Shown here: positions 50,797 through 59,894 of the stretch, in pieces
Numbering within the stretch: position 1 is the first letter of the stretch
Layout of the letters: every line of letters begins with the position of its first letter
Source of the DNA: Amycolatopsis circi
Lineage (GTDB): Bacteria; Actinomycetota; Actinomycetes; Mycobacteriales; Pseudonocardiaceae
Length of the DNA: 64,000 nucleotides
Reading direction: 5' to 3'
Assembly: GCF_003385235.1 (NCBI RefSeq)
Contig: NZ_PQIA01000029.1
Coordinates: 1-64,000 of the forward strand
The notes under the pieces: generated by a model
What the model was told of the DNA's origin: nothing
What the model saw: only the letters and a program-made list of their open reading frames with translations
Databases searched by the model: none
Program-made: the position numbers and the translations under genes

Positions 50797-53700
50797 AGCA
50801 CGGGGTCGCCCGCGCCGTGCAGAGGATTGGCCTGCGGCAGGTAGATATCGTGGTCGGCGGCCAGCAACCGCATGAGCCCGAACGCTTTCTGCGGAAGATG
50901 GGACGTCCGCAGGAAGGCGATGTCCGCGGCCGCCCTGGCGAGCAGGTTCTCGGGCAGGTCGGCCAGCAGGTCGGTCATCTTCGTGCGGACCGTCGCCCAG
51001 AGCTGCTCGCCGGGCAGGTCCCAGGTCGCCGCGAACATGGTCACTATCTGGGCGATGTTGGCCTGCAGCAGCGCATACGACACTTTTCGGCGCACGTGGT
51101 CGATGTCGTCGGTGAAGGTGATCGAATCGGGATGTGGAGCGAAATCGAGGCCCGCTTCACGCATCCGGCTGGGATGGACGCGGATCCCGCCGAAGTCGCG
51201 GAGCAGGACGCGCACCGGCAGGCCGTCGCGAACCACCACGAGCGTGTTCTGCAGATGGGCTTCCAGGCCGATGCCGTACCGCCACAGCAATGGCAGTCCT
51301 GCGGCCAGCATCAGTTCCACGTAGCGCTCGAAGAACTCGTGCGGGCGTTCCTGGGCCAATTCCGCCAGTACGGTTCCCTCCGGCCGCGACGCTCCTCGCA
51401 GAGCGCAGGCGGACAGGACGATCTCGCCCGGCATGGCGTAGTCGGCGGGATCGGCTCGGAGCAGCGCGGAAAGGCCGCGTTCTCGCGAGGGTGCGGCGTC
51501 GCCTGCCGGTGGGGAGAAGGCGATGCCAGCCAGCTCCGGTACGCAGACGACTCTGCCGCGCGTGCTGGGGTCGTCCGCCAGGAGTCGTTGCAGGAGAACG
51601 CTCATCCGCGGGCCGTTGTCGGTGGTGGCAGGCGAGATCGTGCGTCGCCGCGAGGTGAGCTGGACGTCGAGCGCGGTTTTCACGGTCAGCCGACGGCCGT
51701 GTCTGCCAGCGGCGGCGGTCACCAGGCTGCGCACCGAGACGGTCGGCCGGCACGCCAGTTGCGCTTCGGGGAGCGGCACGATGCTGCCTGCCGCCAGCTC
51801 CTCGTGGTACTCGGCGGCCAGTCGGCTCCGCATCTGCCACGGGTGCACGGGGACCAGCTCGTACTCGGCGGGCGCGTGCCCGCGGACGGCGAGTCCGTCG
51901 ATGGCGCGCGCGGCGATCGCGGGAAAGTGGTCGGCCACGATCGTTCCCACCGACGCGCCCGACGGATCGGATGTCGAGAGCACGGAATCCTTGCGCACCG
52001 CAACGAAAGAGAGGCCTACGGTGTCGGCGCTCTCCGGGCAGTACGCGAGAGAATCGGCGGGAGTGAAGCCGCGGCGGACCCGCGGGCAGAGGTGGATCGT
52101 GTGGCCTTCCGCAGAGGCGGCGTCCAGGTCGAGAGTGAGGTCGGACGCGGAGCGCTGTTCGGCCGCCGTCGCGATCCGGTGTGCGGGCAGGCGGTGCCGG
52201 ACGCAGGCGCGGGACAACGCGAGGTTGCGCGCGGAGTCGACGAGATCGTCGCGGAGCGCTCCCCAATCCAAGTCTCCGCCGGATGCGGCGACGACGTCGA
52301 CTAATTGCTCGGGACGATCGAGTGCGCGGACTTCGACGCCGTCGCTCACCACGACGGGGCTCACCACTTCGTTGGCCCCGAACCCGTTCTCCAGCTGGCA
52401 CACCGCGGCCAGCCGCCGTCCGGACCGAAGGGTCACGCTGATCAGCCGTCCCGGGTGCGGCCCCAGCAGGGCGAGGACACTCGCGGACACCGGCGGCGTT
52501 CCGGTGAGGGGAAGGACGACCTCGGTGATCCGCTTGGCGGACAACGATCTCCGTTCGCGCAGCAGTGCGCTGCAAGCTCCGTTGAGGGTGCTCAGCCTGG
52601 CCCCGGCGAGTTCGTCCAGCCACGGCCGCACGAGTTCCGGCCGCCGCGCCCGCAGGCAGCCGAGCATTTCCCGTTCCGCCTCGTTGAGGTCCGGCGGTTC
52701 CGGCTCCTCGGCGGCGACGGCGAGCGGATTCGGGCTCTCGACGTACTGCTGGTCGGTGACGAGGTTCTTCAAGCGCATCGTCAGCAACGCTTTGTGCTGC
52801 CACGGCCCGCTCAGCAACGCCTTGGCGTCCGCCCGGGCGTCCTCGGCCTCTTCGGGGCAGCAGGCGGACATCGCGAGCCGATGGAACGTCTGGCGCACGC
52901 ACTCCCCTACTACCGGCCACAGGCTCTCCTCCGCGCATCCGGACGCGTTCGCCAGCTCGGCGACGAGTTCTCCGAGATGGTGGCCGAAAAGCGGGTAGTA
53001 CAGCTTCGCGCGGAGCGCCGCGGCGTCCTGGGCGAGCAAGGCCGAGCCGGGCAGGAACTCGCCGGTCATGGCTCGCCGGGCCAGCCGGGATCGCAGCAAG
53101 CGCGCGGCACCGAGGTCTCTGAGCAATATGCGGTGCGGCCACCGGTCTTTCAAGACCAGGACGGTGTTCTGCGGATGGGGTTCGAGCGCGATGCCGTAGC
53201 GGACAAGGAGGGTCAGCACCGGCGGGACGCAGCGCTCGACGTGCCGGGTCAGCCACTGCCGCGCCACCTCGCTCAGCGGAGTGCCGGTGACCGAGGCGGT
53301 CTCGGAGATCAGGTCGTGGAGCAGGCTGGCACCGGTCAACGGCGATTTCGCGAACAGCGAGGCGATCGGCATCGAGAGTTCGTCCGGGCCGAGGAGATCT
53401 TCGCTGTCTTCCCGGAGGACAGCGGCCAGCGAACGACGTCGGGCCTGTGCGGTGGCAGGATCCGCGGGTTCGTCCGGCGGCACATACGCGACGCTGGCCA
53501 GCTCTCGCAGCACCGCGAACCGGGGCCGCCCGTCCGGCGTGCCGAGCGACAGGTCCAGGTCTCCGGCGACGATGTGTTCGAGCAGCGCGGACAGGCGCGG
53601 GCCGTTGTGCACCGCGGCGGGCGAGACCCCGCGGACGGCGCTGGTGAGCTGCACTTCCAGCGCGGTTTTGACGTGCAGCCCCGCGCTCGCGGCGGTCTCG

Positions 53701-54680
53701 CGCGCCGACAGGGTCCGGACCGAGATCAGCGGCCGCGCCGGAATCCGGGTCCGCAGCGGTGCCACCGTGCCGTCGGCGATCGCGTCGGCGTGCAGCGCCG
53801 GCAGGGCGTGGAAACGCTGATGCGGATGTACGGGAATCAGCACGCGCCGCTCGGGAATCAGCCCGGCGGCGCGCATCTCGACCGTTGCCGCGGCGACAGT
53901 TCGCGGAAAGTATTCGCTCAGCAGCGATTGCGAAGCATCGAGGTCGTTCGCTCCGGTGGCGGCGTCCCGGGAAACCGAAATCAACGGCAGGCCGAACTCC
54001 GGGCCGAATTCCGGGGAATAGCGGACGGCGTCCTCAACCGACATCCCGACCTTCATTTTGGCGACCGGATGCAAGGGATGGCCCTCGACGACCATTCGCT
54101 CGAATGGCACCAGGAGCGACCCGACCTCTCCTGAATCGCGCAGCGCGTCGACCAACGCCGTGAACGGCCGAGTGCCGCGCTCGCTGCCGGAATCGTCTCG
54201 ATCACGCAGGTCTGCCGCGAAGAGATCCGCGGCCGCCAGGGACAACGCGTGCCCGGTGACACTGTCGGCGAGTTCGGCGCGCAGCCGGTCCCAAGCATCA
54301 CCGTCACCGGAACAGAGCTGTTCCCTGACCAGGAAATCCCAGAGCCGCAACGGGTCGGCGATCTCCTGACCGCCGAGGCGCACCGGACCGGCGAGAACCA
54401 GACGGCCGGTCTTCGTCGCCTGGCGCAGCACAAGGTCCAGACCACGCTCGCGGGCCAGGTCCGTTTTCAGCAAACCCTCGCGCGCCAAAGCGGAGAGCAG
54501 GCGGGACATAGTCGTCGCCCGCGCCTCCGGAAGGCATTCCGCGAACGTTTCGGAAATGCCCGGCGGCGCGAGTTTTCCAGATTCTTCGAGACGGGCGAAG
54601 ACGGCGAGTTCATCGGGAGAAAGGGGGCCTCCCAGCGGTGTCATGAAAGCATTTTCACTAGCCTGAACGGGAGTGGGCAT
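50793..54680 (-). CDS. Double NIS synthetase: two fused IucA/IucC units
   Basis: 1295 residues, twice the usual ~600. Unit 1 (about 90-660): EGHPLHPVAKMKVG (199-212), IPVHPHQ (282-288), SVRTL (320-324), EVQLTSAVRG...NGPR (342-362), LEPHPQNT (499-506), LLRDLG (519-524), HKALLTMRL and NPLA. Unit 2 (about 690-1290) repeats these: VPVHPWQ (943-949), VQLTSRRR...NGPR (1006-1025), LEAHLQNT (1139-1146), LLRDFG (1159-1164), NPLH. The ATP-site GHPxHPxxKxR is altered there to GHTIHLCPRVRRG. Each unit should join a citrate-like carboxylate to an amine or hydroxylamine. One chain could catalyse both condensations. Confidence 0.9.
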   Translation of the reverse strand: MPTPVQASENAFMTPLGGPLSPDELAVFARLEESGKLAPPGISETFAECLPEARATTMSRLLSALAREGLLKTDLARERGLDLVLRQATKTGRLVLAGPVRLGGQEIADPLRLWDFLVREQLCSGDGDAWDRLRAELADSVTGHALSLAAADLFAADLRDRDDSGSERGTRPFTALVDALRDSGEVGSLLVPFERMVVEGHPLHPVAKMKVGMSVEDAVRYSPEFGPEFGLPLISVSRDAATGANDLDASQSLLSEYFPRTVAAATVEMRAAGLIPERRVLIPVHPHQRFHALPALHADAIADGTVAPLRTRIPARPLISVRTLSARETAASAGLHVKTALEVQLTSAVRGVSPAAVHNGPRLSALLEHIVAGDLDLSLGTPDGRPRFAVLRELASVAYVPPDEPADPATAQARRRSLAAVLREDSEDLLGPDELSMPIASLFAKSPLTGASLLHDLISETASVTGTPLSEVARQWLTRHVERCVPPVLTLLVRYGIALEPHPQNTVLVLKDRWPHRILLRDLGAARLLRSRLARRAMTGEFLPGSALLAQDAAALRAKLYYPLFGHHLGELVAELANASGCAEESLWPVVGECVRQTFHRLAMSACCPEEAEDARADAKALLSGPWQHKALLTMRLKNLVTDQQYVESPNPLAVAAEEPEPPDLNEAEREMLGCLRARRPELVRPWLDELAGARLSTLNGACSALLRERRSLSAKRITEVVLPLTGTPPVSASVLALLGPHPGRLISVTLRSGRRLAAVCQLENGFGANEVVSPVVVSDGVEVRALDRPEQLVDVVAASGGDLDWGALRDDLVDSARNLALSRACVRHRLPAHRIATAAEQRSASDLTLDLDAASAEGHTIHLCPRVRRGFTPADSLAYCPESADTVGLSFVAVRKDSVLSTSDPSGASVGTIVADHFPAIAARAIDGLAVRGHAPAEYELVPVHPWQMRSRLAAEYHEELAAGSIVPLPEAQLACRPTVSVRSLVTAAAGRHGRRLTVKTALDVQLTSRRRTISPATTDNGPRMSVLLQRLLADDPSTRGRVVCVPELAGIAFSPPAGDAAPSRERGLSALLRADPADYAMPGEIVLSACALRGASRPEGTVLAELAQERPHEFFERYVELMLAAGLPLLWRYGIGLEAHLQNTLVVVRDGLPVRVLLRDFGGIRVHPSRMREAGLDFAPHPDSITFTDDIDHVRRKVSYALLQANIAQIVTMFAATWDLPGEQLWATVRTKMTDLLADLPENLLARAAADIAFLRTSHLPQKAFGLMRLLAADHDIYLPQANPLHGAGDPVL

Positions 54681-54868
54681 GGTCCACTATGGTGACCCCG
54701 CCCAGGTTAACCAGACAGGAACGTAGAGGTTAACAACAGATGAACACACCTATCACAACCCGATAAACTCGGACATTCGCGCACTCGTCCGCGGCCATTT
54801 GCGTCGCAGGTTGAGAACTCAACTGGAGCACTGTCTCATACTTTGCCCTGACAATTAACCGGCCGCCG
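54681..54868. promoter_or_regulatory. Promoter region of the NIS operon with two direct repeats
   Basis: Upstream of the NIS gene AGGTTAAC occurs twice in the same orientation (54704-54711 and 54727-54734, 23 bp apart). Each contains the AGGTTA half of IdeR/DmdR iron boxes but not the second half. Iron control is plausible for such a gene but is not shown. No gene is seen in the rest of this spacer. Confidence 0.35.
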
Positions 54869-55924
54869 TTAAATGCGGCGGGCCAGCCGGTCGATTTCGC
54901 GGACCACGGCCAGGGTGCCGCGTGCGGCGTTGGACAGCACCGCCACGTCGAGGTTCTCCGCGGGGTAGTGGCGCGCGATGCCGCCGACCCCGGCGTTGCC
55001 GCCGTCCTTGTAGTAGTTCCGCACAGAACCGTTCTGTCCCAAGATGAACTCCAGCCCGAAGCCGAACCACACGTCGCCGTCTTCGGCTCGATGGTGCAGT
55101 ACCTGCGGGGTGAGGAACTGCTCGGTCCGCTCGGCCGACAGCAGTTCGCCGCCGCGCACCGCGCGCAGGAACCGCACCAGGTCGGCCGCGGTGACGTGCG
55201 CCCCGCCGTCGGGCGAGCCGATCGACGGACAACTGAAGATGTTCTGCTTCCACCCGATGATCCGGCCTTCGGAATCGGTGACCGGATCCCAGCCCTCGGC
55301 GACGTCCGGCGCCGCTTCCCGGCGGTCGAAAAAGTCCGACGCGGCCATGCCCGCCCGCGCGAACACAGCGCTCCGGATGTGGTCGCGGTAGGCGACTCCG
55401 GTGATCTCCTCGATCGCCAGGCCGACGAGAATGTACCCGGTATTGCAGTACCGGCACCCCTCCCCCGGAGCGAAATTCGGTGGCTTGTCCACGAAATTCG
55501 GCAGGTGATCCCGCGTTCGCGGCACCGAGTAGACCGGTTTGCCGACCCACAACGCCTCGTAGCTCTCACCGGCTTCCTCGTCCGCGTCGTCGGCGATCCC
55601 GGAGGTGTGGGTGAGCAGGTGCCGCACGCTCACCCGCGGCGAGATCGCCGTGCCGGCCAGGTCGACGATCTCGGTGATCGGCGCGTCCAGGTCCAGCCGG
55701 CCTTCGTCCACCAGCTGCAACGCGGCCACCGCCGTGAAGAGCTTCGTGACGGACGCCGTGTCGAACCGGAGGTCGAGCCTGTTCGGCACCGCCCATCGGC
55801 GGCTGGCCTGTCCGTACGCGCCCGAGAACACCACCTCCTCGCCACGGCGGATCAACACCACGCCGGAAAACTCGTCGGCGGCGGCTCGGGCGCTCAGCCA
55901 GGAATCCAGACCGGTGAAAGGCAT
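54869..55924 (-). CDS. Serine beta-lactamase-like hydrolase
   Basis: 351 residues from ATG 55924. SVTK (Ser58, Lys61), RYCNTGY near 178 with Cys in place of the usual Ser of YSN, and a C-terminal DGGNAGVGG stretch in place of HxG. Fold and motifs are class C/DD-peptidase-like. No signal sequence. It lies upstream of the NIS operon on the same strand but 188 bp away, so participation in siderophore hydrolysis is possible yet unproven. Confidence 0.87.
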   Translation of the reverse strand: MPFTGLDSWLSARAAADEFSGVVLIRRGEEVVFSGAYGQASRRWAVPNRLDLRFDTASVTKLFTAVAALQLVDEGRLDLDAPITEIVDLAGTAISPRVSVRHLLTHTSGIADDADEEAGESYEALWVGKPVYSVPRTRDHLPNFVDKPPNFAPGEGCRYCNTGYILVGLAIEEITGVAYRDHIRSAVFARAGMAASDFFDRREAAPDVAEGWDPVTDSEGRIIGWKQNIFSCPSIGSPDGGAHVTAADLVRFLRAVRGGELLSAERTEQFLTPQVLHHRAEDGDVWFGFGLEFILGQNGSVRNYYKDGGNAGVGGIARHYPAENLDVAVLSNAARGTLAVVREIDRLARRI

Positions 55925-55938
55925 CCTCCGACGGTAGC

Positions 55939-57141
55939 TCAGCCGACCGTGACCACCCGGGCCCAATCAGGGGGTGCGTCCGGCCGATAGGAGGGAAGCT
56001 TCTCCGCCAGCGGTCCCGCCCTCCGGAACAGGCCCACCACCGTCCGGCAGGGCGGTCTTGAGCTGGGCCAAGGGGTTTGGCCGTCGGTCAACGCCACGAT
56101 CACGTCCGGGCGGGGGCCGGCCCGCAGCGCGGCAGCGAAGCCGCTGCGCAGATCCGTTCCTCCGCCGCCCAGCAACGGGATTCCTTCGGCCCGGCACAGC
56201 TGTTGTGTGGTGTACGCGGCGGCGTCGCACGACAGCACCGAGACGAGATCGCGCCGACCTCCTACCGCACGGACGATCGCGGCGACGTCGAGGATCGCGC
56301 CGCCCAGCTCGGCGTCGCTCACCGAGCCCGAGGTGTCGACGATGACGCAGACCTGCGGCGGACGGCGGCGCAGGCTCGGCAGGACGACGCCGGGCAAGCT
56401 GGCCGATCGGCGCGAAGGGCGGCCGTAGGTGTAGTCCTCGCCCGCCCCGGACATCGCGGACCGGAGCGCCGAGCCGAGCAGTTCCCGCCACGGTTGCGGC
56501 GGATGGAACGCCTCCTCGGCCCAGCGTTTCCAGCCCGCCGGAACGTCGCCCGGGTTGCCGTTGATGCCTTGGGCGACCCGGAATCGGACCGCGTCCCGCT
56601 CCTGCTCGCTGAGCCCGTTCACCCCGTCGAGGCCCAGCTCCCAGCCGCGTTCCAGGCCGTCGGCGCCGCTGCCGCAGTCGAGCCAGGCGAATTCGCCGGT
56701 GCAGGGCCCGAGCCGGAACTGGGTCAGGTACTCCTCCATCAGCTGCCCGTCGTCCAGCCTCAGCGCCGCCGGATCGACGGCACCCTCGGGCCGGGCCAGG
56801 CCGTCGCCGAAGACGTCGTCGTTGATCTCGCAGTCCGCCGCGATGTTCATCCGCAATCGCTCCGCCGGCCCGGTCAGCTCGTGTTTCGCGGCGAACCGGT
56901 CGCTGCGGCCGTGATGATCGCGCAGCAGGTGGGAGACTTCGTGCACCCAGACTCCGGCCAGCTCCGCCAACGGAGTGCGGTCCACGAATCCCGGCGAAAC
57001 GTAACAACGCCAGTGTCGGTCGACCGCCATGGTCGGCACTCGCCGTGACTCGACGACGTGCAAGGCGAACAACGCCGTCGCCAGATACGGCCGTTGCCGG
57101 ACTGCGTGCAGCCGCGCCGCGTAGAGCTTCTCCTCGTCCAT
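55939..57141 (-). CDS. VWA-like DUF2201 protein with HExxH metallopeptidase motif
   Basis: 400 residues. The N-terminal part has WVHEVSHLLRDH (His67, Glu68, His71), the zinc motif of the putative metallopeptidase domain. The C-terminal part is a VWA domain with MIDAS VDTSGSVSD and a GGGGTDLR loop. In this family the protein pairs with a MoxR ATPase as a chaperone or protease-like assembly. Its ATG overlaps the MoxR stop by one base (TGATG), which argues for stoichiometric production. Confidence 0.9.
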   Translation of the reverse strand: MDEEKLYAARLHAVRQRPYLATALFALHVVESRRVPTMAVDRHWRCYVSPGFVDRTPLAELAGVWVHEVSHLLRDHHGRSDRFAAKHELTGPAERLRMNIAADCEINDDVFGDGLARPEGAVDPAALRLDDGQLMEEYLTQFRLGPCTGEFAWLDCGSGADGLERGWELGLDGVNGLSEQERDAVRFRVAQGINGNPGDVPAGWKRWAEEAFHPPQPWRELLGSALRSAMSGAGEDYTYGRPSRRSASLPGVVLPSLRRRPPQVCVIVDTSGSVSDAELGGAILDVAAIVRAVGGRRDLVSVLSCDAAAYTTQQLCRAEGIPLLGGGGTDLRSGFAAALRAGPRPDVIVALTDGQTPWPSSRPPCRTVVGLFRRAGPLAEKLPSYRPDAPPDWARVVTVG

Positions 57142-58361
57142 CAGCGCTCACCTGCACGGTCCGCTCGCCGGGGCAACGCGACCGCTCCGGAAAGCCGCTC
57201 GATGGCCGCCGGTACCTGCCAATCGTCGCGGCGCAGCGAGGCGAGGGTCGCCGCGGGCACGACGACCAGATCTGGTGCGCCGGTTTCCAAAGCCAGCACC
57301 AGCAATGCCCACGCCGCGTCCCAGCGGGACTGCTCCGGCCGTTTGCGCACCGCCTCCACTACGCCGTCGAGCACGGTCTGGCGCAAGTCGCCGCGTTCGG
57401 GCAGGACCGCCGATTCAGGGTCCGCGAGCAAGGTTTCAGGGTCCGGCAAATCCATCCGGTCCAGGCTGGCCAGCAACTCCAGGCCCGGGCCGTCGCCGAC
57501 GGTGCCCCGCACCAGCATGGACAGCACTTCCCGGGAAGCACCCGCCGCGGTAGCGAAAGCGACCAGCCGCAGGGTCATCTCCCAGCTGCGCGGCGAAGGC
57601 CACGCACCGCCGCGACGGCCTTCGCTCTTCGGCAGCTGATGGACGAGTCCGGGCCGGGCGGTCAGGAGGCCGCAGACGGCGCGGCGGGCGAACGTCACCG
57701 CGTCCGGCAGCTGCCCCGGATCCAGTCGGGGCAGCGCTGCTTTCGGCCACGTTCCGCCGAGCCCGCGCACTACGACGTCGTGGTCGTAGGTCCACTGCAG
57801 GTGCACGAACCGGTTGGCCAGCGGCGGGCTCAGTTCCCAGCCGTCCGCCGCGGAGGAACGCGGGTTGGCGGCCGCCACAATCCGAACCCCGGGCGGAAGC
57901 CGCAGGGCGCCAACCCGTCGCTCGAGCACGACGCGCAGGAGCGCGGCCTGGACGGCGGGCGGCGCGGTGGAAAGCTCGTCCAGGAACAGGAGTCCTCGAC
58001 CGGTCCGGACCAGGCGCACCGCCCAGTCCGGCGGGGCCATCGGCACGCCCTGCTCGGCGGGATCGTCGCCGACCACCGGCAGGCCGGAGAAGTCGGACGG
58101 TTCGTGCACGCTGGCGATCACCGTGGTCAGCGGCAGTTCGATCGCCTCGGCGAGCTGGGTGAGCGCGGCGGTCTTGCCGATGCCCGGCTCGCCCCACAGC
58201 AGCACCGGCAGGTCGGCGGACACGGCCAGCGTCAAGGCTTCCAGCTGGCTGTCCGGGCGCGGTTCGGTTCGGGTGTCGCTCAGCAGGGAGAGCAGGTCGG
58301 CGGCGACGTCCAGCGGTCGGAGGGTGGCAGGAGCGGGAGAAAATTCCGTGGCAGTAGACAG
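57141..58361 (-). CDS. MoxR-type AAA+ ATPase, probable CTG start
   Basis: About 406 residues if translated from CTG 58361, which follows AAAGGTGA by about 8 nt; the first common start codon in frame is TTG 58235 (364 residues). Residues before the TTG (FSPAPATLRPLDVAADLLSL) look coding. Walker A is LLWGEPGIGKTAAL, Walker B RGLLFLDELSTA, sensor 1 IVAAANPRSSA. MoxR ATPases work with VWA proteins in metal insertion or complex remodelling. Middle gene of a three-gene operon; the start is the main uncertainty. Confidence 0.88.
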   Translation of the reverse strand: MSTATEFSPAPATLRPLDVAADLLSLLSDTRTEPRPDSQLEALTLAVSADLPVLLWGEPGIGKTAALTQLAEAIELPLTTVIASVHEPSDFSGLPVVGDDPAEQGVPMAPPDWAVRLVRTGRGLLFLDELSTAPPAVQAALLRVVLERRVGALRLPPGVRIVAAANPRSSAADGWELSPPLANRFVHLQWTYDHDVVVRGLGGTWPKAALPRLDPGQLPDAVTFARRAVCGLLTARPGLVHQLPKSEGRRGGAWPSPRSWEMTLRLVAFATAAGASREVLSMLVRGTVGDGPGLELLASLDRMDLPDPETLLADPESAVLPERGDLRQTVLDGVVEAVRKRPEQSRWDAAWALLVLALETGAPDLVVVPAATLASLRRDDWQVPAAIERLSGAVALPRRADRAGER

Positions 58362-58400
58362 GTTGCATCACCTTTGAGGTCGAAGCGGAGCGGGAAAGAG

Positions 58401-59696
58401 TCAGCGAGTGGTCGCGTGGCGCGGGCGAGCGCGGTGACGGGTGTCCGAAGTGGACCGAAGCGGTCCTGAACCGGCCAGCTCGGCCCGGTAGAGGCCATGC
58501 ACGAGTTGGCGGCGTACTGCCGTTTCCAGTTCGTCGCGCAAGGCGCCGCTGCGCAGGAGTACGTCCGGACCTAGCAGTCTTTCGACGGTGGCGACGGCAC
58601 CGGCGGCGTCGCCGTGGTCCAACCGGGCGCGGACGTCCACGAGATTTTCCGGAGACCGGTGCGCCTCGTCGATCGCCCGCAGGCACGGCAGCTCGGTGCC
58701 GCCCAGCGCGCCCAGCAGCTCCTCGCGGCGAATCTCGTCGGGGTGGTGGTCCAGCGGGACGAGTACGCCGTCCACCACGCCGATGCGATGAGTGGCCCCG
58801 CGGCAGTCGACGAGGCGGGAATTCCTTGCGCTGTCCGGACTTCGTGCCGCGCTGGGTCGACGGTCGGGCCGAAGTGCCGACGCGACAAGCGGATGCAGCT
58901 GGTCGACGTCGATCAGCCCGGCGTGAAGCAGCTCCAGGTCGGGCAGGACCCAGGTCGCGGCGTCGGGCAAGACGGGCACCGCGCGGGTTCGGTCCCGGGT
59001 CCCCTCGCCCAGGTTGAGCGTCAGCCGGTGCCGGGAGGTGAGCCGTACGGCGACGGGTCCGCCCTCGATTCCGTCCGCGCGCAGCAGCAACGCCGCCTCG
59101 GCCAGCCACCGGTCCACCGCGCAGGGACCCGCTCCGGCCGGGATTTCGCCGGGGGACGGTGGCCAGCGCCCCGACCGTTCTCGCAGCTCGCTTGCCCTGC
59201 GGATGTCCCACAGGTGGCGGTGCAGATCGAGGCGATAGCGCCGGTCCGGATGCGGATGCGGGTGAAGACCGGCCCCGCGCTGGGACGGCGACCACAACGC
59301 CAGGCTGATCCGCTGACCGGCGTCCGCCCATGCCGGCGGCGTGCGCGCGACGAGGTGGATCTCGCCGAACTCCGGCCGGTACCGGGCGAGGGAGACCGTG
59401 AGTCCCGGCCGCAGCAGGCCGTCCGGGGCGATCCTCGGGAAATGCCAGCGCAGCAGGTCAGGGGCGAGATGCCGCAGATCGGCGCGGACCTGTGCCGCCA
59501 GCCGGCCGCCATGGGCGCGGCCTACGGCCCGGAGGTTCAGATCCACGTCGACGCGCGCGGCCGCACAGGCCCCGGCCCAGTCGCCCGCTTCCCGGCGGGC
59601 GGTCGCTGATTCGATCATCGACGGCGGCACGGCGAATTCGCGCACGCGCGCCCAGAAGTGGAGGCGAAGATTCTCGTTCGCGGGCAAAGGGTGCAT
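58401..59696 (-). CDS. Hypothetical protein of the MoxR-VWA operon
   Basis: 431 residues from ATG 59696, 9 nt after AAAGG; GTG 59702 is too close to that site. No known domain is recognised. It is rich in Arg, Leu and Trp, with LRLHFWARVREFAVPPSM at the N-terminus, and ends in an Arg-rich tail. It lies 39 bp upstream of the MoxR gene and uses the same AAAGGTGA-type binding site. It may be the adaptor or substrate of the MoxR-VWA pair. Confidence 0.8.
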   Translation of the reverse strand: MHPLPANENLRLHFWARVREFAVPPSMIESATARREAGDWAGACAAARVDVDLNLRAVGRAHGGRLAAQVRADLRHLAPDLLRWHFPRIAPDGLLRPGLTVSLARYRPEFGEIHLVARTPPAWADAGQRISLALWSPSQRGAGLHPHPHPDRRYRLDLHRHLWDIRRASELRERSGRWPPSPGEIPAGAGPCAVDRWLAEAALLLRADGIEGGPVAVRLTSRHRLTLNLGEGTRDRTRAVPVLPDAATWVLPDLELLHAGLIDVDQLHPLVASALRPDRRPSAARSPDSARNSRLVDCRGATHRIGVVDGVLVPLDHHPDEIRREELLGALGGTELPCLRAIDEAHRSPENLVDVRARLDHGDAAGAVATVERLLGPDVLLRSGALRDELETAVRRQLVHGLYRAELAGSGPLRSTSDTRHRARPRHATTR

Positions 59697-59786
59697 CAGC
59701 ACTCACCTTTGGCGAACGGAACCCCCGATCTGTTCGAGTAGTTGCTCATCGTGATCAGCGTAGCAGGATCCGGCCCCGCCGGGACA

Positions 59787-59801
59787 TGTCATATTCTGAC
59801 A
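59787..59801. promoter_or_regulatory. Palindrome, candidate TetR operator
   Basis: TGTCATATTCTGACA (arms TGTCA/TGACA) lies in the divergent spacer between the MoxR operon and the TetR gene, about 95 bp before the TetR start. The position suits autoregulation. Confidence 0.5.
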
Positions 59802-59894
59802 CCGGCGGCGCGTTGTTCCGCAGAGTGGTCGGCGGACATCACGAAGTGCGTCCGCGCGGCTACGGTCCATGCACGCGAGAGGGAGGGAGTCCTG

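Noticed and set aside
54704..54734. Classical full IdeR/DmdR iron box
   Set aside because: Only the AGGTTA half-site is present in each repeat. The complementary half of the 19-bp consensus is missing.
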